A DNA stretch of 57,929 bases from an uncultured Eubacteriales bacterium. GTDB taxonomy: Bacteria > Bacillota > Clostridia > Lachnospirales > Lachnospiraceae. Shown in pieces: positions 1-8,841 of the stretch. The DNA lies in NCBI GenBank assembly GCA_949289145.1, contig CASEML010000035.1, forward strand, positions 1 through 57,929. Direction: 5' to 3'. A program made the position numbers and the translations under genes. Numbering within the stretch: the stretch's first letter is position 1; every line of letters begins with the position of its first letter. The notes below the pieces were generated by a model that made no database searches, was not told the origin of the DNA, and saw only the letters and a program-made list of their open reading frames with translations.

Positions 1-146
1 ACGAAGTGCATTGCAACTGAAATGACACAGTTTTCGCCCATTAATGAATGCTTATCATTGTTTGTGACTTTATCAACCATTGCACAAATGGCTAAAATAA
101 AGGCTTTTTTGTGCAAAATAAATAAGAAAGTGTAGAGAGTTATTAT
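1..146. other. Left edge, upstream of first GT gene
   Basis: No gene is recognised here. One + frame stays open from base 1 to a stop near 135 but has no recognisable composition or motif. A 9-bp inverted repeat (TTGCACAAA at 80-88, TTTGTGCAA at 108-116) lies upstream of the first glycosyltransferase; it could be the end of an upstream unit or a leader element, but there is no convincing U-tract after it. Confidence 0.3.
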
Positions 147-1748
147 ATGGAAATCATATTGAATTTGATTCAGGAAGGCAGCTATCAAGGGGCATTAGAG
201 CAGATTGCCAGAGAAAAGGAAGAAAATGGGGAAAGTGATATCTTAAGCATATTGGAAGCTGCTGTGTGGCAGGCACTGGATAATCGGGAAGAAATGTGGA
301 ATGCACTTTCTCAGGGACTGGGATGCAATCCTGAAAATTATGAGCTTTATTATATGCTTGGGGATTATTATGAGCCGGTCAACAGGCAACAGGCATGGTT
401 ATGTTATGAAAATGCTAAGTTTTATTGCAAGGACGAAGAAGACTGTAAGATGATCCAGTGCAGAATGGAAGAACTGGAGGAACAGATAACACCTCCCCCA
501 AAAGTGGCGATTATCATATTATCATATAATAGTCTTGACATGACTAGAAATTGTATTGCATCCATAAAAGAAAATTGTATTGAGGAAAGTTATGAACTGA
601 TCGTAATTGACAATGCTTCTGAAGACGGAAGTGCACAGTGGTTAAAAGAGCAGCAGGGTATAAAGCTAATCTGCAACCAGGAAAATAAGGGCTTTCCTAA
701 GGGATGTAACCAGGGAATACAGCTAGCAGAGTCGGAAAGCGATATCTTTCTGTTAAATAATGACACTCTTATGATGCCAAATGCTTTATTTTGGCTGCGA
801 ATGGGATTGTATGAGAAAGCACAGGTGGGAGCTTGCGGAAGTGTCAGTAATTCTGCGGCAAATTATCAGAAAATTCAGGAAACCTTTGATACTGTAGGAG
901 GTTATATTGAGTATGCCTTACAGAACAATATACCACAAAAGTATCCTTATGAAGAAAGGATGTATCTGATCGGTTTTGCCATGTTGATAAAAAGAGAAGC
1001 GGTAAATAGAGTGGGATTATTGGACGAGCAGTTTAGCCCTGGAAATTTCGAAGATACAGATTACGGTATCAGGCTGATTCATGCAGGTTACCGGAACCGT
1101 GTGTGTAAAAACAGCTTTATCTTTCACTGGGGAGGTCAGTCTTTCGGTAAAAAGCTGGAAAGATATAAATCTATCATACAAAAAAATAAAAAGATATTCG
1201 AGAAAAAATGGCAGCGAAAATTTAGAGAATATTCTACTATACGAACAGATATCATCAGTAAAATGGATTTAGAAAGGCGGCTGGGTTTCATACGGGTTCT
1301 AGATTTAGAATGTGGATTTGGCATGACTATGGCTAAGATTTCCAGTGAGTATCCCAATGCGGAATGTTATGGCGTTGTAAATGAAGAAGATACTTTTAAA
1401 ATAGCTGCCAGATATGGAACCGTGATACAGGGAAATGTAGCATCCATGACCTTTCCAAAGCAATGGGAGGATTTTGATTATATTATTGCAGCAGAAGTGT
1501 TAGAAAAGCTAGAAGACCCGGGAAAATTTCTGAGAAACATCCGAGAATTATTAAAGGAACAAGGTTGTCTTTTAGTTTCTGTCAGTGACATGGAACAATG
1601 GTCTGAAAAATCCTTAAGACAGTTAATGGAAGATACAGGTTATCAGATAGAGGGTGTATGGTATTATGGAATACCCGGTGAAACATCAGAGATTTTCCAG
1701 ATACTGATGCGGGCTCAAAAAAGTAATCGCAGTACTAAGAAACAATAA
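147..1748 (+). CDS. Family 2 glycosyltransferase fused to methyltransferase-like domain
   Basis: The 533-residue protein has three visible parts. Residues 1-115 are helical and TPR-like. Residues about 119-340 form a GT2 (GT-A fold) glycosyltransferase: VAIIILSYNS strand, VIDNASEDGS nucleotide site, NKGFPKGCNQG, an NND metal-site variant near residue 203, and the acceptor motif GNFEDTDYGIR. From about residue 382 a class I methyltransferase-like domain follows (LDLECGFG where the SAM loop is expected, then AAEVLEKLEDPGKFLRNI). The SAM loop is not a clean GxGxG, so methylation is unproven. It probably transfers a sugar in the cytoplasm during glycan (likely flagellin) assembly. It begins a one-direction cluster with a second GT2 gene 26 bp downstream. 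The domain calls are firm; the acceptor is inference. Confidence 0.85.
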   Translation: MEIILNLIQEGSYQGALEQIAREKEENGESDILSILEAAVWQALDNREEMWNALSQGLGCNPENYELYYMLGDYYEPVNRQQAWLCYENAKFYCKDEEDCKMIQCRMEELEEQITPPPKVAIIILSYNSLDMTRNCIASIKENCIEESYELIVIDNASEDGSAQWLKEQQGIKLICNQENKGFPKGCNQGIQLAESESDIFLLNNDTLMMPNALFWLRMGLYEKAQVGACGSVSNSAANYQKIQETFDTVGGYIEYALQNNIPQKYPYEERMYLIGFAMLIKREAVNRVGLLDEQFSPGNFEDTDYGIRLIHAGYRNRVCKNSFIFHWGGQSFGKKLERYKSIIQKNKKIFEKKWQRKFREYSTIRTDIISKMDLERRLGFIRVLDLECGFGMTMAKISSEYPNAECYGVVNEEDTFKIAARYGTVIQGNVASMTFPKQWEDFDYIIAAEVLEKLEDPGKFLRNIRELLKEQGCLLVSVSDMEQWSEKSLRQLMEDTGYQIEGVWYYGIPGETSEIFQILMRAQKSNRSTKKQ

Positions 1749-1774
1749 AGAGAATTTGGAAGAAGGGAAGTTAT

Positions 1775-2569
1775 ATGGAACCATTAGTCAGCGTAATTAT
1801 TCCTACTTATAACAGGGCATATTGTATTGAAAAAGCAGTCCGAAGTGTTTTAACCCAGGAATACGAAAATATGGAAATTCTGGTTTTGAATGATGGCTCT
1901 ACAGACCATACAGATACGGTCATAAGTGAGATAAGAGATAAACGAATCTGTTACCGGAAGAATCCATATAATTGTGGTGCGGCAGCAACAAGGAATATAG
2001 GGATTCAACTGGCAAAGGGCGAATATATAGCATTTCAGGACAGTGATGACATCTGGTTTAAGGGAAAATTGCATCGACAGGTTAAGATGATAGAAGATAG
2101 CGTCTATGGAATGGTCTACAGCTGTTTTGAGCGGAAATTTCCCGATGGCAGAGTGGAAAAAGTTCCGAGAGATGGAATTCAGGATGAGGCAAAGCAGGGA
2201 ATGATATATCCGTACTTACTGGCAGAAAGTTATATCAGTACACAGACTATGCTGGTAAGAAAAGAAATTCTTCAGCAGATTCAGGGCTTTGATGAAGCAA
2301 TGAAAAGCTATGAAGATTATGATTTGGCCATCCGCATAGCAAAATGTTGCCAGATAGGTTTTATCAATGAGGTACTGGTTCATTTGAATACACTGCCGGA
2401 CAGTATTGATATGGATATGATGAAAGGATTAATCAGTTCCTGTTACCTTCTGAAAAAATATGAGGCTGATTTAGAATTATATGGCATATATGAGCAAAAA
2501 CGTAAAGTTATTATGGATTTTGCTGAGGCGGCAGGCTGTAAGGCAGCGGTGGAGAAATTTCTTGCATAG
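1775..2569 (+). CDS. Family 2 glycosyltransferase
   Basis: A 264-residue GT2 enzyme with the classic start VSVIIPTYNRAYCIEKAV, LNDGSTDHTD at the nucleotide site, AAATRNIGIQLAKGEYIAFQDSDD with the DSDD metal motif, and the acceptor-side SYEDYDLAIRIA. There is no transmembrane segment, so it is probably a soluble cytoplasmic transferase. AGAAGGGAAG lies just ahead of the ATG. It follows the GT2-methyltransferase fusion closely and precedes the sugar ketoisomerase, consistent with one transcript. Donor and acceptor cannot be read from sequence; nucleotide-activated pseudaminic acid or a dTDP-amino sugar made by neighbours are options. Confidence 0.9.
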   Translation: MEPLVSVIIPTYNRAYCIEKAVRSVLTQEYENMEILVLNDGSTDHTDTVISEIRDKRICYRKNPYNCGAAATRNIGIQLAKGEYIAFQDSDDIWFKGKLHRQVKMIEDSVYGMVYSCFERKFPDGRVEKVPRDGIQDEAKQGMIYPYLLAESYISTQTMLVRKEILQQIQGFDEAMKSYEDYDLAIRIAKCCQIGFINEVLVHLNTLPDSIDMDMMKGLISSCYLLKKYEADLELYGIYEQKRKVIMDFAEAAGCKAAVEKFLA

Positions 2570-2649
2570 AAACAATACCATATTTATTAAGAAAAATGAT
2601 AAACACACCGATATAATAGCTATGTAAAAAAGAGTAAGGAGAGGGAGCC

Positions 2650-3051
2650 ATGCAAATTGTGAAATATGCATTTCAGCAACATGGAGATGAGCGTGGAATG
2701 CTGGTGGCATTAGAGGAATTTGAAGATATACCCTTTGAAGTAAAAAGGGTTTATTATATGTATGATACAAAAGAAGGGGTACGCAGGGGATTCCACGCGC
2801 ATAAAAATTTAGAGCAAATATTAATATGTATTCATGGTTCTTGTGATGTACTGCTGGATAACGGAAAACAAAAAAAGATTGTTTCATTGGAAAAGCCTTA
2901 TGAGGGCTTGTATGTTCCAAATAATATGTGGCGTGAAATGTACAATTTTTCTCCAGATGCAGTTTTGATGGTCTTGGCATCAGAACATTATATAGAAGCA
3001 GACTATATTAGAGATTATGATGAGTTTTTAAAATTTGTGGGAGAAACATAA
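2650..3051 (+). CDS. dTDP-sugar 3,4-ketoisomerase, FdtA/QdtA/WxcM type
   Basis: A 133-residue single cupin domain. RRGFHAHKNLEQILICIHGS is the signature of FdtA/QdtA enzymes, which isomerise dTDP-4-keto-6-deoxyglucose to the 3-keto form; the two histidines of HAH are the family's catalytic residues. The length is typical. The matching transaminase, which would turn the 3-keto sugar into a 3-amino-3,6-dideoxyhexose, is at 13164-14273. Whether the product is Fuc3N- or Qui3N-configured cannot be decided from the residues seen. dTDP-glucose synthase and dehydratase (rmlA/rmlB) are not in the window and must be supplied elsewhere. A good GGAGAGGGAG site precedes the ATG. Confidence 0.88.
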   Translation: MQIVKYAFQQHGDERGMLVALEEFEDIPFEVKRVYYMYDTKEGVRRGFHAHKNLEQILICIHGSCDVLLDNGKQKKIVSLEKPYEGLYVPNNMWREMYNFSPDAVLMVLASEHYIEADYIRDYDEFLKFVGET

Positions 3052-3088
3052 TATCACAACGGAAAATTAAGTAAGTGGGGAGAGAGCG

Positions 3089-4276
3089 ATGGAAAGAAGA
3101 AAAGTACTATTTTGCAGCTGGAATATTGTGGGGGAAAAAGATGTAATAGCCGGAATAAAAGAGTGCGGTTTTTCTGTTGATATGTACGGGGATAAGCCTG
3201 TTTCTCTGGATTATGATGTGCAATATATGAGGGGGATCAGTGATATTCTGCTGAAAGGCGGATATCACTATTGTTTCTCATTGAATTTTATTCCTATTGT
3301 TTCAAGAGTTTGTCAAATTCTTCACATACCATATATTTCCTGGAGTGTAGATTGTCCAGAATTCATGTTGTTTTCAAAAACTCTTTCCAATTCCTGTAAT
3401 TATATATTTCTGTTTGATAAGGATATGGTGCAGAAGTTCAGCCCTAGAAATCCGGGACATGTATTCTATATGCCATTGGGCACCAATATGAAGCGCTGGG
3501 ATGAGATCAAGGTTTCTGAGCAGGAAAGAAAAAAATATCAGACAGAAGTTTCCTTTGTGGGGTCTTTGTATACGGAAAAAAGTAAATATCGCAGTTATAA
3601 AATGGATAAAGAACTTCCGGCTTATCTTAGGGGATTCTGTAATGGGCTGGTAGAAGCTCAGTTGAAGGTATATGGATACAATTTTTTAGATGATGTGGTA
3701 ACGGAAGAGATGGCGCAGGAATTTAAGAAATATGCAGGATGGGATGATGTGCCGGAGGATTATGAAGATGTTACAAAAGAAACCGTAGCAAATGATTTTT
3801 TAGGACTTCGTTGTACAGAGCTGGAACGGATTCGATTGCTGCAGAAGGTGGCAGAAAGTTTCCGGCTGGATCTTTATACGCAAAGTGATAAAAATTTTAT
3901 ACCCTCGGCAAATTATTGCGGTGTGGTAGATTATGCGTTGGATATGCCTAAAGTTTTCAGGTGCAGTAAGATTAATTTGAATCTTACATCAAAATCGATA
4001 AAAACCGGCGTTCCGCTTAGAATTTTCGATATTATGGGAGCAGGAGGATTCCTTCTCACTAACTATCAGCAGGAATTGCCGGAATATTTTACTATTGGGC
4101 AGGACTTGGATATTTATGAAAGCGAAGACGATTTAATCGAAAAGATACATTACTATCTGGATCATGAAGAAGAAAGAATACAGATTGCAGAAAATGGACA
4201 GAAAAAAGTGCGGGAATGTTACACATGGAAACAGAGGATTGAAGATATTATGGCAATAATGGAGCAGGTAAGATGA
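3089..4276 (+). CDS. CgeB-like glycosyltransferase (DUF3880), copy 1
   Basis: A 395-residue protein of the CgeB/DUF3880 family: an N-terminal Rossmann-like donor half and a C-terminal group-1-like glycosyltransferase half. Landmarks shared with three paralogues in this window are ISWSVDCPEFMLFSKTLSN, SFVGSLYTEKSKY, GYNFLDDVV, MPKVFRCSKINLNLTSKSIK and DIMGAGGFLLTNYQ. It pairs best with the copy at 25382-26566 (shared YTEK insert and FRCSKINLN). CgeB was named for a Bacillus spore-surface protein; in motile Clostridia such genes often lie at flagellin loci, so a role in flagellin glycosylation is inferred. Its stop overlaps the start of copy 2 (ATGA), so the two are translationally coupled. Confidence 0.85.
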   Translation: MERRKVLFCSWNIVGEKDVIAGIKECGFSVDMYGDKPVSLDYDVQYMRGISDILLKGGYHYCFSLNFIPIVSRVCQILHIPYISWSVDCPEFMLFSKTLSNSCNYIFLFDKDMVQKFSPRNPGHVFYMPLGTNMKRWDEIKVSEQERKKYQTEVSFVGSLYTEKSKYRSYKMDKELPAYLRGFCNGLVEAQLKVYGYNFLDDVVTEEMAQEFKKYAGWDDVPEDYEDVTKETVANDFLGLRCTELERIRLLQKVAESFRLDLYTQSDKNFIPSANYCGVVDYALDMPKVFRCSKINLNLTSKSIKTGVPLRIFDIMGAGGFLLTNYQQELPEYFTIGQDLDIYESEDDLIEKIHYYLDHEEERIQIAENGQKKVRECYTWKQRIEDIMAIMEQVR

Positions 4277-5451
4277 ATATAATTTATGTAAATTGGGATT
4301 GTTTTGGTGGAGAAGACCTGGTGCAGGCGATGGATGCTTTGGGACATCATATCTATATTACTCAAATGTCGGAAAAATGCCATATTTCTTATGACGAAGA
4401 ATTTGCGGCAAAATTAACAGAAATAATAAAAGCAGAGCATACGGATCTGGTAGTTACTTTTAATTATTTTCCAACCATTTCATCAGTATGTGAAACACTT
4501 CACTGCAGATATCTGGCATGGATGTATGATAATCCAAGTATTAAAGTATATGACAAATCCATAACAAATCAATGCAATTACATTGCGGCTTTTGACAGTG
4601 CGCTGGTTAATGAATTAAAGGCGAAGGGCGTGGAAACTATACATTATATGCCTTTGGCAGTTAATGCTAAAAGAATGCAGTTTTTGGACATAACAGAGAA
4701 TGATAAGATTAGGTTCTCTAAGGAGGTATCTTTTGTAGGTTCCCTTTACAATGAAGAACATAATTTTTATGATCGATTGGCTGCTGCATCTAAAGATGAA
4801 GAGTTGATGGGGTACATTGACGGTGTCATAGAAGCTCAGAAAAAGGTTTATGGATATAACTTTATGGCAGAGTGCCTTAGTGATGAAATTGTGGAGAAAA
4901 TAAGGAAAGCACTTCCATTCCGTAGTTCCCATGATTCTTATCTAGAGGAGCGTCAGGTGTATGCAGATTATTATCTGGCAAGAAGACTTGCCTTTTTAGA
5001 AAGGGTAGAACTGCTTGCTCTATTAAGCAAATTCTTTTCTGTGTCTTATTATACCCATAAGCAGGATCGTCAGATTGGAAAAGCAAAAAACTTTGGACCG
5101 ATTCATTATTTTAATGAGATGCCAAAATTATTCCGCTTATCGAAGATCAATGTAAATACAACATTGAGAAGCATTAAAAACGGCATTCCGTTAAGAGCAA
5201 TGGATATTTTGGGAGCAGGCGGCTTTTTAGTTACCAATTATCAGGAAGATTTTCTGAAGCACTTTGAGCCGGAAGTACACTTTACATATTATACCAGTAA
5301 AGAGGAAGCAGCAGAAAAAATTAATTATTATCTGCAGCATGAGGGAGAACGGGAGAAGATTGTTGCCAATGCCTGGGAATTGATTTGCAGAGAACATTCC
5401 TATGAAGTACGTTTGACAGAGATATTAAAAAATATGGGAATGATATTTTAG
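4273..5451 (+). CDS. CgeB-like glycosyltransferase (DUF3880), copy 2
   Basis: A 392-residue paralogue of the preceding gene, overlapping it by 4 bases. It keeps the two-lobed architecture: DLVVTFNYFPTISSVCE, LAWMYDNPSIKVYDKS, SFVGSLYNEEHNFYDR, GYNFMAECLSD, MPKLFRLSKINVNTTLRSIK and DILGAGGFLVTNYQ. The LRSIK and DILGAGG variants and the missing YTEK insert group it with copy 3 (7652-8830), not with copies 1 and 4. The two-subfamily pattern suggests each adds a different sugar, or the same sugar to different acceptors; that is inference. Soluble, cytoplasmic, no signal peptide. Confidence 0.85.
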   Translation: MNIIYVNWDCFGGEDLVQAMDALGHHIYITQMSEKCHISYDEEFAAKLTEIIKAEHTDLVVTFNYFPTISSVCETLHCRYLAWMYDNPSIKVYDKSITNQCNYIAAFDSALVNELKAKGVETIHYMPLAVNAKRMQFLDITENDKIRFSKEVSFVGSLYNEEHNFYDRLAAASKDEELMGYIDGVIEAQKKVYGYNFMAECLSDEIVEKIRKALPFRSSHDSYLEERQVYADYYLARRLAFLERVELLALLSKFFSVSYYTHKQDRQIGKAKNFGPIHYFNEMPKLFRLSKINVNTTLRSIKNGIPLRAMDILGAGGFLVTNYQEDFLKHFEPEVHFTYYTSKEEAAEKINYYLQHEGEREKIVANAWELICREHSYEVRLTEILKNMGMIF

Positions 5452-5508
5452 GGCATTTGCTCGTGAAAATAATAGGGCGTTTAAATTACAGGGAAAGAGG
5501 AATAAAAA

Positions 5509-6705
5509 ATGGAAAAATTAGCAATTAAGGGCGGGGCTCCGGTAAGGGAAACCAAGTTATATTATGGACATCAGTACATTGACGATAAAGATATTGAGGC
5601 AGTAGTAAACGTGCTGAAAAGCGATTATCTGACCTGTGGTCCAAAGATAACTGCTTTAGAGCAAAGATTGTGCGAAATTACAGGAGCAAAATATGCAGTA
5701 GTAGTTAGTAATGGCACGGCTGCGTTACATATTGCATGTCTGGCGGCAGGTGTTGCTGAGGGGGATGAAGTGATTACTACTCCGATTACCTTTGCAGCAT
5801 CTGCTAATTGTGCTTTATATTGCGGAGCAAAACCTGTTTTTGCGGACATTAATGAACACACATACAATATTGCACCGGAATCTGTTGCAGAGCATATGAC
5901 GGAAAAGACAAAAGCAGTAGTAGCTGTTGACTTTACAGGTCAGGCGGCAGAATTAGACTCTCTGTTGAAAATTTGCAGAGAGAATAATGCAGTGCTGATC
6001 GAAGATGGAGCTCATTCGATCGGAACAAAATACAAAGGAAAAGCAGTGGGATCAATTGCGGATATGACTACGTTCAGCTTTCATCCGGTCAAGACAGTTA
6101 CCGGTGGGGAAGGGGGCGCAGTTCTCACTAACAGTGAAGAATATTATAAAAAGTTAGTGTTGTACAGGGCGCATGGAATTACCAGAGATACTTCTTTGAT
6201 GGAAAGAGAAAGCCAGGGAGGATGGTATTACGAGCAGATAACTCTTGGTATGAACTATCGTATGACAGACATTCAGGCAGCACTGATTTTAAGCCAGTTA
6301 GACAAATTGGATATGTTTAGTGCCAGAAGAAAAGAAATTGTAGCCAGATATAACGAAGCATTTTCCAGACTTCCTGAAGTAACGGTACAAGAAGAAATTC
6401 AACAATCTGACACTACCAGACATTTATATATTCTTCGTATCAAACCGGAAAAGTTGACCATTGGAAGAAAACAATTTTTTGATGCCATGGCAGCAGAAAA
6501 TATTTGTTGTAATGTACATTACATTCCTGTATATCATCATCCGTATTATGAAAAGCTGGGGTATGAAAGAGGCCTCTGTCCAAAGGCTGAAAAATTATAT
6601 GAAGAAATGATGAGTCTTCCGTTATACTATGCAATGACCGATCAAGATGTAGAAGATGTAATTCATGCAGTGAAAAAAATCGTGGAAAATTATAAAAGTA
6701 ATTAA
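5509..6705 (+). CDS. pseC: UDP-4-amino-4,6-dideoxy-N-acetyl-L-altrosamine transaminase
   Basis: A 398-residue DegT/DnrJ/EryC1/StrS-type PLP aminotransferase with PseC signatures: LAIKGGAPVRETKLYYGHQ, IDDKDIEAVVNVL, TPITFAASANCALYCGA, EDGAHSIGTKYKG and FSFHPVKTVTGGEGG, where K195 is the expected PLP lysine. PseC aminates UDP-2-acetamido-2,6-dideoxy-4-keto-L-arabino-hexose, using glutamate, in pseudaminic acid synthesis. Later pathway enzymes PseH, PseI, PseG and PseF lie downstream in the same direction. The first enzyme, PseB, is not in the window. The start fits an AAAGAGG site and family length. Confidence 0.92.
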   Translation: MEKLAIKGGAPVRETKLYYGHQYIDDKDIEAVVNVLKSDYLTCGPKITALEQRLCEITGAKYAVVVSNGTAALHIACLAAGVAEGDEVITTPITFAASANCALYCGAKPVFADINEHTYNIAPESVAEHMTEKTKAVVAVDFTGQAAELDSLLKICRENNAVLIEDGAHSIGTKYKGKAVGSIADMTTFSFHPVKTVTGGEGGAVLTNSEEYYKKLVLYRAHGITRDTSLMERESQGGWYYEQITLGMNYRMTDIQAALILSQLDKLDMFSARRKEIVARYNEAFSRLPEVTVQEEIQQSDTTRHLYILRIKPEKLTIGRKQFFDAMAAENICCNVHYIPVYHHPYYEKLGYERGLCPKAEKLYEEMMSLPLYYAMTDQDVEDVIHAVKKIVENYKSN

Positions 6706-6730
6706 AGGAAGTTTGGGGGATTGATAAAAT

Positions 6731-7606
6731 ATGCAAGAAAGTTACAAAAAATATGCAGCAGGGAAAAAAGAAAAGAAATGTGGTATTTGTGGAAAAACAG
6801 ATGAAAACCTAGTCTATTATATAAAAGAAATGATGTATGGTATGGGTGAAACTTTTGAATATTTTTTGTGCCCTTCTTGTGAATGTTTACAGATTTCGGA
6901 AGTTCCATCAAATTTAGAAAAGTATTATGGAGAAACTTATTATAGTTATCAAGAACCTCAAATAAAAGAACTCAGACCAAAGCAGGAATATGAAGAATAT
7001 TATATTTTGGATGTAGGGTGCGGTGCGGGTATCGATCTTTGCAAATTGGCAGATCAAGGGTACTCTAAATTGTTTGGGTGTGATCCTTTTATTAAGCATG
7101 ATATTTTGTACGATAATGGAGTTCAAATTAAGAAAGCGTCTATACATGAAATGGATCAGCAGTATGATTATATCAATTTAGGTGATTCCTTAGAACATAT
7201 GGATGATCCATTAGAGGTATTTCAAAGTATCAAACGTCTTCTAAAACCAAAAGGAGTATGCTGTATTAGTATACCGGTGATACCAAATATTGCTTTTGAT
7301 ATCTATGGGGTACATTGGTTTCAGTTAGATGCACCAAGGCATCTGTTTTTGCACTCCCAAAAAAGTATAGAATACTTATGTGGGCAGACCGGATTAGAAT
7401 GTTGCGGAATGACAAGCGATTCTTCTAATGCACAATTTGTGCGAAGTGCATTATATCAAAAAGGGTATACATTTAATGAACATACTGGAGAAGTGCTTGA
7501 GCGGGAATTTACACAGAAAGAGTGGGATAATTTTTCACAGCTTGCAGAGATGGCAAATAAAATGCAATATGGAGATCATGCAAAATTTTATATTAAGCAT
7601 AAATGA
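6731..7606 (+). CDS. SAM-dependent methyltransferase with N-terminal zinc-binding motif
   Basis: The 291-residue protein begins with a zinc ribbon (CGICGKTDENL near residue 17 and CPSCECLQ near 47) followed by a class I methyltransferase: YILDVGCGAGIDLCKLA is motif I, INLGDSLEHMDDPLEVF the post-II region, and LDAPRHLFLHSQKSIEYL a PRHLF motif typical of sugar and small-molecule methyltransferases near glycan loci. It sits between pseC and CgeB copy 3, so methylation of a flagellar sugar or of the growing glycan is the likely job. Substrate unknown. Codon use is somewhat AT-richer than its neighbours. Confidence 0.82.
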   Translation: MQESYKKYAAGKKEKKCGICGKTDENLVYYIKEMMYGMGETFEYFLCPSCECLQISEVPSNLEKYYGETYYSYQEPQIKELRPKQEYEEYYILDVGCGAGIDLCKLADQGYSKLFGCDPFIKHDILYDNGVQIKKASIHEMDQQYDYINLGDSLEHMDDPLEVFQSIKRLLKPKGVCCISIPVIPNIAFDIYGVHWFQLDAPRHLFLHSQKSIEYLCGQTGLECCGMTSDSSNAQFVRSALYQKGYTFNEHTGEVLEREFTQKEWDNFSQLAEMANKMQYGDHAKFYIKHK

Positions 7607-7651
7607 GAAAATAAAGGATAAATGGACAGTTAAGGGTGGAGAGTAAATGCT

Positions 7652-8830
7652 ATGAGAAAGGGAGAAGTAGTGTTAATCGATTGGGAGTGTAACTCTCAGG
7701 GAGATTTGCAGGAAGCTTTGGAAGAAAACCAGTTGGATGTAGTAACCATAAAATGGATACTGGGAGATTATGAAGATAATCCGGTGTTTGAACAGTTGTT
7801 AAAGGAAACGCTGGATAACTGTTCTTGTCTTTTTGTGGTTTCTTTTAATTATTTTCCTGTGGTTTCTAAAATATGTGAGAAAAGAAAGATAAAGTATGTG
7901 TCATGGGTTTATGACTGCCCGCATTTGACTTTGTATTCTAAAACAGTTTTTCTTCAATGCAATTATCTATTTTTGTTTGATTCCATATTGTATAGAGAAT
8001 TCAAATCTTATGGGCTGAAACATGTGTATTATTTGCCTTTGGCGGTAAATACAAAAAGGCTTAATGCGTTGCTTGGGGGAAAGATCTTGCACTGGAAAAA
8101 TCAAGTTTCTTTTGTAGGCAGCTTATATGAAAGCAATTTTTATGATCAGGTAGAGTACTTTCCGGAAGAATTAAAAGGCTGGCTGGATGGAATTATGCAG
8201 GCTCAAAAAGAAGTTTATGGGTATAATTTTTTAAATGAATTATTGGATGAAACCCATATGAAGGAAATTCGCAAATATGTACAATGTGGGCTGAATGAAC
8301 ATTTTTTTGCAAATGATAGTAAAATCTTTGCAGATTTATTTCTGGGTCAAAAGGTAACAAATATGGAACGAACAGAATTGTTGGAAGAGATTTCCCAAAT
8401 ATCGCCCGTTACTTTGTATACCGGAAGCCGGGCGGAAAAAGTTTCGGGAAACGTAAAAAAAATGGGTTATGTAGATTATGCAACAGAAATGCCGGTTATC
8501 TTTTGGGAAAGTAAGATAAACTTAAATATATCTCTCCGCAGTATACAGGCTGGAGTTCCATTGAGAGTGTATGATATATTGGGAGCCGGTGGGTTTGTGA
8601 TTACGAATTATCAGGCAGATTTAATAGGGAATGGCTTTGTTGCAGGAGAAGACTTAATAGTATACGAAAGTAAGAAAGACCTTATCTCAAAAGTAGAATA
8701 TTTTTTAAATCATGAAGAAGAAAGAACGGAGATTGCAGAAAATGGTAAAAGAAAAGTGGCTATGATGCATGATTTTGGCAGCAGAGTAAAAGAGATATTA
8801 GAAATAATGGAGAAAGACAGAGAAGAATAA
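7652..8830 (+). CDS. CgeB-like glycosyltransferase (DUF3880), copy 3
   Basis: A 392-residue CgeB family member: CLFVVSFNYFPVVSKICE, VSWVYDCPHLTLYSKT, SFVGSLYESNFYDQVEYF, GYNFLNELLDE, MPVIFWESKINLNISLRSIQ and DILGAGGFVITNYQ. The LRSI and DILGAGG versions and the short Y-(N/D)-x-FYD insert place it with copy 2. It differs from all others in replacing the F-R-(C/L)-SKIN context with FWESKIN. It follows the zinc-ribbon methyltransferase and precedes a second methyltransferase by 11 bp, suggesting a transferase-plus-methyltransferase unit. Function is inferred from family and context. Confidence 0.85.
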   Translation: MRKGEVVLIDWECNSQGDLQEALEENQLDVVTIKWILGDYEDNPVFEQLLKETLDNCSCLFVVSFNYFPVVSKICEKRKIKYVSWVYDCPHLTLYSKTVFLQCNYLFLFDSILYREFKSYGLKHVYYLPLAVNTKRLNALLGGKILHWKNQVSFVGSLYESNFYDQVEYFPEELKGWLDGIMQAQKEVYGYNFLNELLDETHMKEIRKYVQCGLNEHFFANDSKIFADLFLGQKVTNMERTELLEEISQISPVTLYTGSRAEKVSGNVKKMGYVDYATEMPVIFWESKINLNISLRSIQAGVPLRVYDILGAGGFVITNYQADLIGNGFVAGEDLIVYESKKDLISKVEYFLNHEEERTEIAENGKRKVAMMHDFGSRVKEILEIMEKDREE

Positions 8831-8841
8831 GAGGTTTCAAT

